Assembly (NCBI GenBank): GCA_029931535.1
Contig: JAQPZY010001415.1
Span: 1,578,501-1,642,500 of the forward strand
Direction: 5' to 3'
Length of the DNA: 64,000 bases
From: Margaritifera margaritifera
Lineage: Eukaryota; Mollusca; Bivalvia; Unionida; Margaritiferidae
A program made the translations under genes and the position numbers. Below, piece by piece: positions 46,804 through 58,087 of the stretch (the first letter of the stretch is position 1; each line of letters begins with the position of its first letter). The notes under the pieces are model-generated. The model was not told the origin of the DNA and ran no database searches. It saw nothing but the letters and a program-made list of their open reading frames with translations.

Positions 46804-49005
46804 TGATTGTATCAATACTATTGTGATACTACTCTCATGATACAATACAACTATCATCACAGTGTGTATTGATTGTATCAATACTATACACCTATCATCA
46901 CGGTCTACTTATTGTATTGATACTATCATGATATTTCACTCATGACACATTGCACCTATCATCACAGTGTGCATTGATTGTATTGATACTATCATATTTC
47001 ACTCATAATACAATACACCTATCATCACAGTGTGCATTGACTGTATCAATACTATCATGATACTACACTCATAATACAATACACCTATCATCACAGTGTG
47101 TATTGATTGTATTGATACTATCATGATATTTCACTCATGACACATTACACCTATCATCACAGTGTGCATTGATTGTATTGATACTATCATATTTCACTCA
47201 TAATACAATACACCTATCATCACAGTGTGCATTGACTGTATCAATACTATCATGATACTACACTCATGATACAATACACCTATCATCACAGTGTGTATTG
47301 ATTGTATTGATACTATCATGATATTTCACTCATAATACAATACACCTATCATCACAGTGTGCATTGATTGTATTGATACTATCATAATATTTCACTCATG
47401 ACACATTGCACCTATCATCACAGTGTGCATTGATTGTATTGATACTATCATATTTCACTCATAATACAATACACCTATCATCACAGTGTGCATTGATTGT
47501 ATCAATACTATCATGATACTACACTCATGATACAATACACCTATCATCACAGTGTGTATTGATTGTATTGATACTATCATGATATTTCACTCATGACACA
47601 TTACACCTATTGTCACAGTGTGCATTGATTGTATTGATACTATCATATTTCACTCATAATACAATACACCTATCATCACAGTGTGCATTGATTGTATCAA
47701 TACTATCATGATACTACACTCATAATACAATACACCTATCATCACAGTGTGTATTGATTGTATTGATACTATCATGATATTTCACTCATAATACAATACA
47801 CCTATCATCACAGTGTATTGATTGTATCAATACTATCATGATACTACACTCATGATACAATACAACTATCATCACAGTGTGTATTGATTGTATTGATACT
47901 ATCATGATATTTCACTCATAATAAAATACACCTATCATCACGGTTTGCATTGATTGTATCAATACTATCATGATACTACACTCATGATACAATACACCTA
48001 TCATCACAGTGTGTATTGATTGTATTTATACCATAATGATATTTCACTCATAATAAAATACACCTAACATCACAGTGTGCATTGATTGTATCAATACTAT
48101 CATGATACTACACTCATGATACAATACACCTATCATCACAGTGTGTACTGACTGTATTGATACCATAATGATATTTCACTCATAACAAAATACACCTATC
48201 ATCACAGTGTGCATTGATTGTATCAATACTATCATGATACTACACTCATGATACAATACACCTATCATCACAGTGTGTACTGACTGTATTGATACCATAC
48301 AATACAATACACCTATCATCACAGTTTGCATTGATTGTATCAATACTATCATGATACTACACTCATGATACAAAACAACTATCATCACAGTGTGTATTGA
48401 TTGTATTGATACTATAATGATATTTCACTCATAATAAAATACACCTAACATCACAGTGTGCATTGATTGTATCAATACTATCATGATACTACACTCATGA
48501 TACAATACACCTATCATCACAGTGTGTACTGACTGTATTGATACCATACAATACAATACACCTATCATCACAGTTTGCATTGATTGTATCAATACAATAC
48601 ACCTATCATCACAGCATGTATTGATTGTATTGATATTTTATCATGATACTACACTCATAATACAAAGACCTATCATCAAAGCATATATTAATTGTACCAA
48701 TACTATCATGATACAACATACTTGTCATCACAGTGTGTATGGATAATATCATGACAATACATCTATCATCACAGTGTGTATTGATTGTATTGATGCTATC
48801 CTGATACTACACACGCAATACATTACACCTATCATCAGTGTGTATTGATTGTATTGATACTAATGCGATACTACACTATAAATACAATACACCTATCATC
48901 ACTGTGTGTATTGATTGTATTGATACTATTGTGATACTACACTCATGATACAATACACATATCACTTATTACCTATCACCAGTGTGTACTGACTGTATCA
49001 ATATG
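46804..49005. repeat. Minisatellite, about 66-bp unit, roughly 33 copies
   Basis: Unit 'tatcatcacagtgtg(c/t)att' with 'gattgtatcaatactatcat' and 'ctcatgatacaatacacc'. Two unit types alternate: 'gtatcaatac...gatactacactc' and 'gtattgatac...gatatttcactc'. This gives a dimer of about 130 bp over much of 46880-48500. Confidence 0.92.
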
Positions 49006-49269
49006 CCTACAATGGATGAAATTCTCTTAATGTTAGTTTAGCATAATGGAAGACCTTAGTTTATATATGCGCGAGAGAGATCCCTGTGGGATTCTGCACT
49101 TGATTATGGTCTCACCCTTAGAGTTTATTCCAGGTGAATCCAGTGAAAGTGGCCAATACTGCCTGGTTCTGAGGTTGTGCTGTCATAAACGGGAAGTGGT
49201 TACTGTCTGTGCAGCTAATACTAGCCCAATAAGGTTCAGTTCTCACCTCTGCGAGGCCATGTCATGCAG

Positions 49270-50190
49270 ATAGAAGCTGGAGAACTTGGTCTGGGCATGC
49301 CATCCAAGTGACTCCTCTATGTCTTGAATGGAGATATTACGTTTGAATGCCAATCTCATGGCAATTGCATGTATTTTATGAGCCGAGATTTTCATGAGGC
49401 ATACCTGTTCCTGAGAGAGGTCAGTATATGCACATGTTATAACTCAATTTAACCAAGCAGCTAGTGCTTGTGGTCATATGTCTTGCTTTCTGGACTCAAG
49501 AGGCAGAAGAAACCTGGTCTGGCCATTGCCGATGTTCTCCATATGATTCTGAGAGTGTGTATGTGATCTTCTAGATTCTCCTCTCTCAATGTATCAATCG
49601 AGGAGAGGGGATGAATAGTTATTTGCTGATTGCCTTGTGACCGCAACCAGTTTTACACAAAAGAACCAGGTTGTGTCATAAGGACAACTGATCCATCAGA
49701 ATGGAACTGCATGCAGTTTGGGTTCAAGAAGAGGACATGTAGCTCACTGACTCTGCATGCTGAGGCAAGCGCTATCAGAAAGCAAGTCTTATATGATAGT
49801 TGATTGATGGATGTGGATGACAGGGACTTGAACTTGGATGAGTTAAGCCATGTCAACACACAGGAGATTCCTTTTTGAGAATAAGGTGTGGGAGCGTGGT
49901 CTGGATAAATCGAAGTTGGAAAGGTTCTTCTTGTGTCCAATATCGTCTCGTGCATGATGTTGGAATGTGTCTGAGATTATGGATCAGTATCCCTTTATGG
50001 TGATGGGGGCTAACTTCTCGTTTTCAAAGAAAAAGAGTAAGAAGTTGGCCAGCTGAGGAATAGAGGCAGAGAGTGGTGTGATGTCACTGATGTGACAGTT
50101 ATTAAAAACCCACCATTTCCCTCTGTATGCCTTCAGAGTGGAGGGATTTCTGGCTGTTGCAATCCTCTCCACAATTAAAATTCTGAGCTA
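49270..50190 (-). pseudogene. Tyrosine recombinase remnant, DIRS copy 2
   Basis: Better kept than copy 1. The core-binding domain is 'RNPSTLKAYRGKWWVFNNCH' (about 50110-50165) with 'LANFLLFFFENEKLAPITIK'. The Arg box is 'KTCFLIALASACRVSELHVL' (about 49740-49800). The segment 'SAHKIHAIAMRLAFKRNISI' (about 49330-49390) corresponds to the H-x-x-R box with Arg replaced by His, followed by 'SSFYLHDM', where the nucleophilic Tyr is still present. Stops and frame changes remain. Confidence 0.85.
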
Positions 50191-50337
50191 GTAAGAGCCA
50201 GGCATGAAGGAGTTTCTCTGGACATGGATGGAACAGTGGTGACCTGGGCTGCTTGAGCAGGGGGAGGGGGCCACTATGACTTTCCTGCATACATCTGTCG
50301 CCAGGGTGATCAGATTGTTCATCCAGGATTTGTCCCA

Positions 50338-50960
50338 TCATTGAGGGGCCATCAGAACTATCTGGCAGTTCATGTCCCTCACTTTCGGAACTACTTTTGA
50401 TATCAGGACTGATGGAGGGAAGGCGTAGGCCCATATTCCCTCCCAGCTGACTGATAGAGCATCAACAGCCGATACTTCTGGGTCCAGAAAAGTGAAGATG
50501 AAGGTTGGCAATTTGTTGTTTCGCCTCATCACAAAAAGATCTATCAATGGGAGGCCCCATAGGGCACAGACTCAGTTGAATGTGGAAAGATGGGGAGACC
50601 ACTCTGTATGAAGCAGTTATCTTCTCATTGACAATGAGTCAGATCAAATGTTTAACAGTCCTGGTATGTGGCAGACCTGAATATTTATCTGGTATTGGGC
50701 ACACCACCAAAGGTAATCCCATACCATGATGCAAAGGTCTGGTGATTTTGTCCCTCTCTGTTTGAGGAGGTACATGGCCACTACCATATTGTGCCGGATC
50801 ATATGTCCATGCATGCGTTGTACCCAAGTGTTGGAGGCATTGAGAATGGCTTTCATTTCCAGGAGGTTGATGTGAAAAGTCATCTCTTGAAGCATCCACT
50901 TGCCACTGACCATCATATTGTCGGCATGCATCATTTTGCTCAAAGGATATGCCGTTAAAA
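50338..50960 (-). pseudogene. DIRS RNase H and linker remnant, copy 2
   Basis: The linker gives 'SAVDALSVSWEGIWAYAFPP' and 'LISKVVPKVRDMNCQIVLMA' (about 50340-50470). The RNase H part gives 'FHINLLEMKAILNASNTWV' and 'IQVCHIPGLLNI' (about 50650-50900); its first Asp box is lost at the deletion join near 50916. Confidence 0.8.
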
Positions 50961-51289
50961 GTGGTGTTATACAAGAATTCCAGTTCTGTGTGACCAGTTT
51001 GGCTCAGCCAGATGGCTCTATGAATAAGGCCAGTTCACTATGAAGAGGCATAGTAATGTTCAGTCCGGCTGGTTGGTTTCACTGTGTGGTATGTTTGGCA
51101 AAAAATATCATAATTGTAGGAATACATGGCCGGCCGGCCGCTATAAGTGACTTGTGACCACTGTCATTGTATATCGCATGTTCAGACAACTGGACCAGTT
51201 GGTTGACAGTCTGAACAGCATATGGTGGATGATAAATGCCATGATGGTCAGGCAGTGCGGCCAGATGCCTGGCCATCAATCCATCCGTA

Positions 51290-51960
51290 CAAGTTAAATT
51301 GCAGCTCGTTCATCCGGCCAGTCAGCCATATGAGTCAGACAACATGTATTCATGTCCCACAAGAATGGATGGAGTATGGGGTATTGTATATTCCTGCCTC
51401 ACGGGAGATAGGTATGACTCTGCACCTTCAACTTCCATAGGCAGGGTGATATCTGACTTAGGATTGTTGTGCCTCGTGGGTGAAGCAAAAGGTTTATCCC
51501 CAATGGAATCCCAAAAAATGTTGTCCTGTTCCGTTGTCAACAATCTCGACGACAAAACTGTATTGATTAGAGACAGCATGCATGATTACAACACTTGGTT
51601 GGAATCATCTCTCATTCCAACTGCATTAAGACCTGGCACTGTCTTCTGTGTCTCTATGGGGGAAGGAGGGGGCATCTTAACATCCCCCATGACACTTGCA
51701 TGAGATTTTGATGTGGGGCGTAAACTCAGCACTTCATGATGAGAAGAAATAGATAGTGCTCTCTTTTTGCGGCCCTTAAGCTGTTTCTTAGGGACATTAG
51801 ACCATTTATTTTCTGTCCATGCAACACACACTTTACAGCTGTGTGATGAACCGCACAACACACACTTTACAGGTGTGTGATGAACCACACAACACACACT
51901 TCACAGGCATGTGATGAAGAGCATTTGGTACAGAGTAGGCACCTTTCGTGGACATCCTCA
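51290..51960 (-). pseudogene. DIRS gag N-terminal remnant, copy 2
   Basis: 'CKVCVAWTENKWSNVPKKQL' corresponds to the copy 1 reading near 9430. The Cys-rich start is triplicated at about 51825-51912 ('cacacactttaca(c/g)' blocks). The frame is broken further down. Confidence 0.65.
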
Positions 51961-52379
51961 ACAACATTGAATCACTTGCATTTATTGCACTGTGTTGTCA
52001 TCTCTGTAATGAATAAGTGAATAAAGAAACAAGTGCATACAAGAAATATATATATAATTTGAAATAAATGCCAACCATGTCATAAAAATGCGTTATAATT
52101 AGTGTAAATGCATAAAAACTGTGCCCAGGAATTCAAAACATGAAAATGTATGTTGCAGTTCTCAGTCAATTGTGATGAAAACAAGCAGTATAATTTCAAA
52201 AATATCAATAAATTCACTCGATTTTTACAAAAATGTTGTATGCACCATATAAAACAACATTTTGACTTGCTGTACCACTGAAAAAGAGATGTGGATGATT
52301 CAATTTAAGTAATAAAAGTTATAGAATTTAACTGGATTGTCTGGAGAAGATCTTTACTGCATGAGAGCGAAAGCAAAAA

Positions 52380-52575
52380 CTGGTTCAAACCGGATATAAT
52401 GGTAGCCACTGAGTGGGAAGAAAGGGGAGTTAACCTGTAAGAGTTGTTTCCCTTTGTCTATATCATATATTGACAAAAAACATTTTTCTGTCTTTCCAGG
52501 AGGGATGGATTCAGAGGTAGCAAAGAAAGTTATCCAAATGTAATGTGATCAGATAAATGTATTTGATGGAGAAAC
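52380..52575. repeat. 5' terminal repeat of DIRS copy 2
   Basis: 'ctggttcaaaccggatataa' to 'gatggagaaac' matches 9691-9882 of copy 1 in the same orientation, and inverted to 4501-4695. Confidence 0.87.
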
Positions 52576-53006
52576 TGTTAATCTGCGAGGACAGGGATTC
52601 AAAGTCTGTTTGTAAATGTTAAATAATTGACCATTTGCTACAGTTGGATAACACATAAAGGCACTGCCAAAAATAGCCTGAGGTATTCCACAGGCTCTTG
52701 ACATATGATGGTGAGATTAATTACTTCTGAAGTAACCAATCTAAACATCTTACTACGAATTAGGTTCAAGTAATAATGTTAATTGTTTTAAAGCACAGAA
52801 AAAGACACAAGAAAACATACCTAAATCTTCTGTGAAACTACTAATTACATTTATCTTGCCTATCTGTCATAGTAGAAATCTGCTTATGTTAAGTTCTACA
52901 TAAAACTAATTACCTGTAATTATAATCTCCATTCTCACTTAAAGAATGATCTGCTTTTGACTCAGGGTAAGAAATAATCACAAAGGAAAAACAATCCTAA
53001 TCTCAC

Positions 53007-53125
53007 CTGAAGTAAAGGATTGTGCCAATGTCATGCTGAAATCTAAGAAACAAATCCAGTTCATCTGTGGCTATCTGAACAGCTCCTGCCTGGTTCAAGT
53101 TTTCCAATAGGTTCCGGTTAATCAC
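53007..53125 (-). CDS. ROCO gene exon: start of COR (119 nt)
   Basis: Acceptor 'gttaactacag' and donor 'gtgaga'. The exon encodes 'VINRNLLENLNQAGAVQI' and 'LDLFLRFQHDIGTILYF'. The 'FLxFQHDxGxIxYF' block is diagnostic for COR-A in ROCO proteins, including LRRK-type members. Phase 0 in, two bases out; these join with C of exon 40245 to give Ser. Confidence 0.93.
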
Positions 53126-53269
53126 CTGTAGTTAACGGAAATAAAAAAATTTAATTTAGAGTGACAGAAGCTTTTTTCTTTGTTAAGTTCAGTGTTTTAT
53201 TGTTGTTAAATTCATAGTGTTTTTTCCTTTTTTTTGTTACTGTCATGATCTGCATCTGCATATGTGATG

Positions 53270-54462
53270 ACTACCAAAAATAAGAGTCCTTTGAAGGGAC
53301 TGATACTCTACTGGGAAAAAAGAATTTCCAGGAATTCAAGATTAGACCATTTCCTCCTTTTAACTGTGGGGTGTGGAAACTATGTCTGATATTCTTCAGC
53401 AATAACAAGATTTTCAAATTATCTGCTGTGATGCACATATTGGATGTCAGATTAGCACAATTTTCATTTAGGACAATATGACTTTCCCTTGAAGAGGAGT
53501 AGCGATAAAAAGATTTTCTACATGGCCACTGTGGTGGCCATATTGGACATCAAATAGGCACCATTTGCAGTTAGGACTAAGTAGACATAAGAAATTTTGT
53601 AGTGAAAATCTGATGTTGATATGACCATCCATTCAGAAGGAGTATTGATAACAAGATTTCCAAGATGGCCACTGTGTGGCGGCAATATTGGATGTCAGTT
53701 TGGCACCATGTTCATATAAGACCTACTGGATATCGTAAGAAGTCTTTTGGTGAAAACCCAATGTCAATATAGCTTTCTGTCCAGGGGAAGATGTGATAAG
53801 ATTTTCAAGATGGCTGCTGTGGTGGCCATATTGCATTTCAGATCAGCACCATTTTTACTTAGGACCAACTAGATACCATAAGAAGTCTTTTAGTGAAAAC
53901 CCCATGTTAATATGACCATCCATGAAGGAGGAGTAGCAATAAAAAGATTTTCAGGATGCCCACCGTGGCGGCCATATTAGACCCCAGATTAGCACCATTT
54001 TCATTTAGATCTAACTGGATAGCATAAGAAGTCTTTTAGTGAAAACTCCATGTTGATATGACCATCCATTCTGGAGAAGTAGTGATAACAAGATTTTCAA
54101 AATGGCTGCAGTGGCGGCCATACTGGACATCAGAATGGCACCATTTTCATCTAGGACCAAGTAGACATTATAAGAAGTCTTTCAGTGAAAACCATATGTT
54201 GATATGACAGTTCATTTAGAAGAAGTAGCGATAACAAGATTTTCAAGATGGCCACTGTCTCCGCCATACTCGGTGTGCAAGCAGCACTATTTTCATCTAG
54301 AACCATCTGGATGAATGTATGTGTAAAGTTTCATGGCAATCCTCCAAGTAGCTTAGGAGGAGTAGTGTTAACAAACTTGTGGTAACATACAGACAGATGT
54401 CAGATGACAGACAACAGACCATCCCATAAGCTCTTTTGGTCTATGACCAGTAGAGCTAAATA
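53270..54462. repeat. Pearl/HINE-like array, about seven core units, with terminal hairpin
   Basis: Core units of about 140-150 bp ('ggcggccatatt', 'gcaccattttcatttag', 'gaagtcttttagtgaaaacc'). The common tail follows from about 54300 ('caatcctccaagtagcttag', 'cagacagatgtcagatgaca') and a terminal hairpin at 54428-54458, where 'agctcttttggtc' pairs with 'gaccagtagagct'. Confidence 0.78.
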
Positions 54463-54717
54463 TACATGTGGAACTATTTTCTCTATCATTTATTTGATAA
54501 GAACTCCATGTATATTTACTGACCTACAAACTACAAATTATGACTTTTATTTAATACACTATAATAAATTGTGCTGATGCCACATGGTGATGCAAAATAT
54601 TTAAGTTCAAAGTCTTCAGTGTTCAAATTTCTGAGTTATTAAATACAAACAAGAATTTTGAGCTAGAAAAGCAGTCACTATACAAGTCCCCAACTTCAAA
54701 AGTGCTTCCAAATATGC

Positions 54718-55264
54718 TCTATTGGTACAAACACAGCATGCATGTGTACTCTATTGGTACAAACACAGCATGAAAGTGTACTCTATTGGTACAAACACAG
54801 CATGCATGTGTACTCTATTGGTACAAATACAGCATGAATGTGTACTCTATTGGTACAAACACAGCATGCATGTGTACTCTATTGGTACAAACACAGCATG
54901 CATGTGTACTCTATAGGTACAAACACAGCATGAAAGTGCACTCTATTGGTACAAACACAGCATGCATGTGTACTCTATTGGTACAAATACAGCATGAATG
55001 TGTACTCTGTTGGTACAAATACAGCATGAAAGTGTACTCTATTGGTACAAACACAGCATGCATGTGTACTCTATTGGTACAAACACAGCATGCATGTGTA
55101 CTCTATTGGTACAAATACAGCATGAATGTGTACTCTATTGGTACAAACACAGCATGCATGTGTACTAGATCAGTACAAACACAGCATGCATGTGTACTCT
55201 ATTGGTACAAATACAGCATGCAAATGTAATCTATTGGTACAAACACAGTATGCATGTGTACTTT
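54718..55264. repeat. Minisatellite, 32-bp unit, 17 copies
   Basis: Unit 'tactctattggtacaaacac' plus 'agcatgcatgtg'. Variants 'aaatacagcatgaatg' and 'cagcatgaaag' are scattered in the array. A continuous open frame on the plus strand is a by-product of the repeat. Confidence 0.93.
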
Positions 55265-55734
55265 ATGTAATTGCAAGCAAGATGTAACTGACTTAAAAAT
55301 CCTGTAATTTACTTATTAGGAGCTGTCAATTGTCATCACAATAAAACTCTCTAAAAAAGATATGACAGGCATTTATATTGTTGATAAACTGTTTAAACAT
55401 TTTGTATTGGAACATGTCACTCTGTGAATCATGATACCTAAGTCAAAGTGACATAATTATATATAATATTACAATAAAGGCTTTTTGTTGAAAATAACCA
55501 TAGTCAGTTTCAAACTTCTACAAACTGCAGTGTGTACAAAACTAATTTCAAAGCCTGAACTCAGCAAATATTAATCTGGCAAAACTTTTATTCAAATCCT
55601 GCAAAATGCATTTTGAAAGAAAAGAATTTAAGTGTATTTATCCTGTCAGACTCCAGCCGCAAAAAACAAATAAGTGAATGCTGAATAATATTTCCTTTAT
55701 ATTTTGCACGAAGAAACAGTAAAAATTGATTTAC

Positions 55735-56035
55735 CCTTTATTCTACATAATTTTGAACCCATACAACTTATTTCATATAAAGAGTGGATTTCTCTACATA
55801 GTGAATCTATCCCAAATTACTTGGTACTATGGAACTTATTTAAAATAAAGGGTGGATTTTTCTATAGAGTAAATCTATCCCAAATTATTGGGTACCATGA
55901 AACTTATTTCAGATAAAGAGTGGATTTTTATACAGAGTAAATCTATCACAAATTACTGGGTATCATGTAACTTATTTCAGATAAAGAGTGGATTTCTCTA
56001 CATAATAAATCTATCACAAAATACTGGGTACTTAT
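55735..56035. repeat. Tandem repeat, about 67 bp, four copies plus part
   Basis: Copies share 'acttatttcagataaagagt', 'ggatttctctaca', 'aatctatc(c/a)caaattac' and 'gggtac'. The array ends 60 bases before exon 56096-56347. Confidence 0.85.
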
Positions 56036-56095
56036 CCAGATCCAAAAATTTAACTTTTATCATAGATGTTTTAAATCGTTTGTGTTAATGTGTAC

Positions 56096-56347
56096 CTTCA
56101 CTCCAGCAGCCTTGAGCTTCATCAGCTCTTGTTCCAGGGGGAGCCACCGTGTTGGTATCTCCTCCCCCCAGTATGACTGCTGAGATGCCACTTCTACAAT
56201 TTTCCTCTTCAAATCCTCTAATTTGCTGTCTACAACAGTATTGTCAATGGCAAAGTCCTCATTAACCAAGTGAAACCTGGTAGGTTTGTCTCTTAGATAA
56301 GTGCGAATCTCTGTGAAATACCTCTCACAGATCTCATGATGGTTGAT
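56096..56347 (-). CDS. ROCO gene exon: Roc end and Roc-COR linker (84 codons)
   Basis: Acceptor 'cctatttttag'; donor 'gtacac' is weak but in phase. The exon encodes 'INHHEICERYFTEIRTYL', 'DKPTRFHLVNEDFAIDNT' and 'QSYWGEEIPTRWLPLEQEL', then 'MKLKAAGVK'. The 'D(N/D)T...I...A..Q..W.E..P..WL.LE' pattern is the last part of Roc and the start of COR in invertebrate ROCO proteins. Phase 0 at both ends. The G4 motif that normally precedes this block is not in this exon or the next one upstream. Confidence 0.93.
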
Positions 56348-57185
56348 CTAAAAATAGGGAGAAGATTGGCGCAAAGTGAGTAATGGCAAACCCGCATGCT
56401 TTATCACTGATAACAATATTTATATAATTCATCAGAATTTGTGCGTTTTCAACCATTGCTAACATTAATTGATTTTGTTTGACATGTAAGGTAGGAAACA
56501 GGATCTGATGACCCTTGATTCTACATGACTATATTATTCTTCAACATACTTTCAAACTTCTCTTCATTACAAAACATCATTAACTACCCTAGTCCTATAT
56601 TGGTGACCCTTGATTCTACCTGACACACATTTGTATGAAAATGTAAATTTTTTCTGTTAGTGTGTACTTGTTTTACTAGATGATTTTAATAACTATTCTT
56701 TCAAGCTTTTTTCTTTAGCTTTATTTAACATATGATTTTCTACACACCCATTTTGTGCATTTAGATGTAAGCTATTAAATTAAAAAAATTAAGCTTAAAT
56801 TTTTTTCAGCAGAAATTCCTTAAACTGACTCCTCTGTATCCCTGTAGACTAGCTATATGGTCACTTGGTCGCTCTGTATCCCTGTAGACTGACGGTTTTG
56901 GTTCCACTAAGGCCATTATAAAATGGCCAAAATTCTGTTTCTTTCTTCTTGCAATAATGCCCATTCTCTTTAAAAGCATGGATTGGTTTAACTTTAAGTT
57001 TTATCATCTGATTTGAAACATTCTTTTATGTTTATCATCACTACTTGTTTTGTAATAAAATCATTTTTCTATACAAACATCTTAATATGGATAAAAACTA
57101 ATAAATTTGGAAAGAAAAAAAAATTGTCTTTTCTTTTATATTATAGTGCTCAAAGTGCAAAACATGAATCAGTTCATACATCTTA
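56348..57185. other. Intron without recognised features
   Basis: AT-rich. I looked on the minus strand for a small exon carrying a Roc G4 motif (G-T-H-x-D) and did not find one. A short duplication 'ctctgtatccctgtagact' occurs at 56831 and 56873. Confidence 0.5.
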
Positions 57186-57189
57186 CTTC

Positions 57190-57335
57190 CAATGATACAA
57201 GAGGCCCATGTTGGCCTGACATCACTCACCTGTTTGCAATGATACAAGAAGCCCATGTTGGCCTGATATCACTCACCTACTTCCAATGATATGAGAAGCC
57301 CATGTTGGCCTGACATCACTCACCTGTTTGCGAAG
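57190..57335. repeat. Tandem repeat, about 53 bp, nearly three copies
   Basis: Units share 'caatgata(c/t)(a/g)agaagcccatg' and 'ttggcctga(c/t)atcactcacc'. Confidence 0.85.
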
Positions 57336-58087
57336 ATTACCAAGCAACCATTTTACTAAGCTGACTTATGTTGGAACAAAACCCAATGTAAACTATCACC
57401 TGAACTTTGCATCATGTTGATTTTATCTATTTTACAAACGTGTGATAACAAATCTTTCCAAAGATACAAGTTCAACACTTAACATTTGAGAGATCCTGAT
57501 AATCAGCATGATTGGTACTGATTACTGCACGAAATAGTGGAGAATATGACAGAAGAATTAAAGATGGAATGTATATGCAGAACTCATGCAAAGTCAAGCG
57601 GGAAATATAAGTGACAAAAATTAACACGTAAGTTTCACTAGATTTTAGAAAGTGAAAACTTTGATTTGGCTTTAATTCTTGCAAGTTCACTCTCTGTACA
57701 TGAAGTGTTTCTGATTAGGATTAACCAGTTACAGTTTGGTTAATGTATTACAGGTAACTGGTTAAGGAATTCACTAACTGTTTCAGCCCTGGTAGCAACA
57801 GTAAACATTATTATGGATGCTGGCCTCAAAGAAAACAGGCAGACAGACAAAAGCCACATTGCACAATATCTTCTCATATTTAACCAGTAGAGCTAAAAAT
57901 GATGTCTGACAATTTTAGCACCATGAATACTTGGAATTGGGATGATTTACAAATGAGGAGCCAGAAGATCAAACGATGCAGCATGGATAAAAAAAAGTGT
58001 AGCAAACTGATGGATGGATAGACCAACAGATGAACAAGTTGATACAAGAATCACCACCACCACCAACTCTATTTGCCAAGGGAATAT
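57336..58087. other. Intron segment with a dispersed-repeat remnant
   Basis: At about 57790-57895 the tail 'caggcagacagacaaaagcc' with 'taaccagtagagctaaaaat' resembles the ends of the pearl/HINE-like elements. No exon is recognised. Confidence 0.45.

Larger units (their letters stand above)
49008..52575 (-). mobile_element. DIRS-like retrotransposon, copy 2 (internally deleted, 3' truncated)
   Basis: Same family as 4501-9882. The homology begins at 'atggatgaaattctc' (49012; copy 1 at 4936), directly after the 66-bp array, so the 3' ITR and ICR are missing. The 5' ITR remains (52380-52575). Relative to copy 1 about 1.65 kb is absent (copy 1 6850-8495), taking the RT and much of gag; the join is near 50916. 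The element lies in the intron between exons 53007 and 40245, in sense orientation. Confidence 0.87.

Noticed and set aside
54718..55229. Long plus-strand open frame (about 147 codons)
   Set aside because: It is read entirely from the 32-bp minisatellite; the peptide is a three-frame permutation of the repeat.
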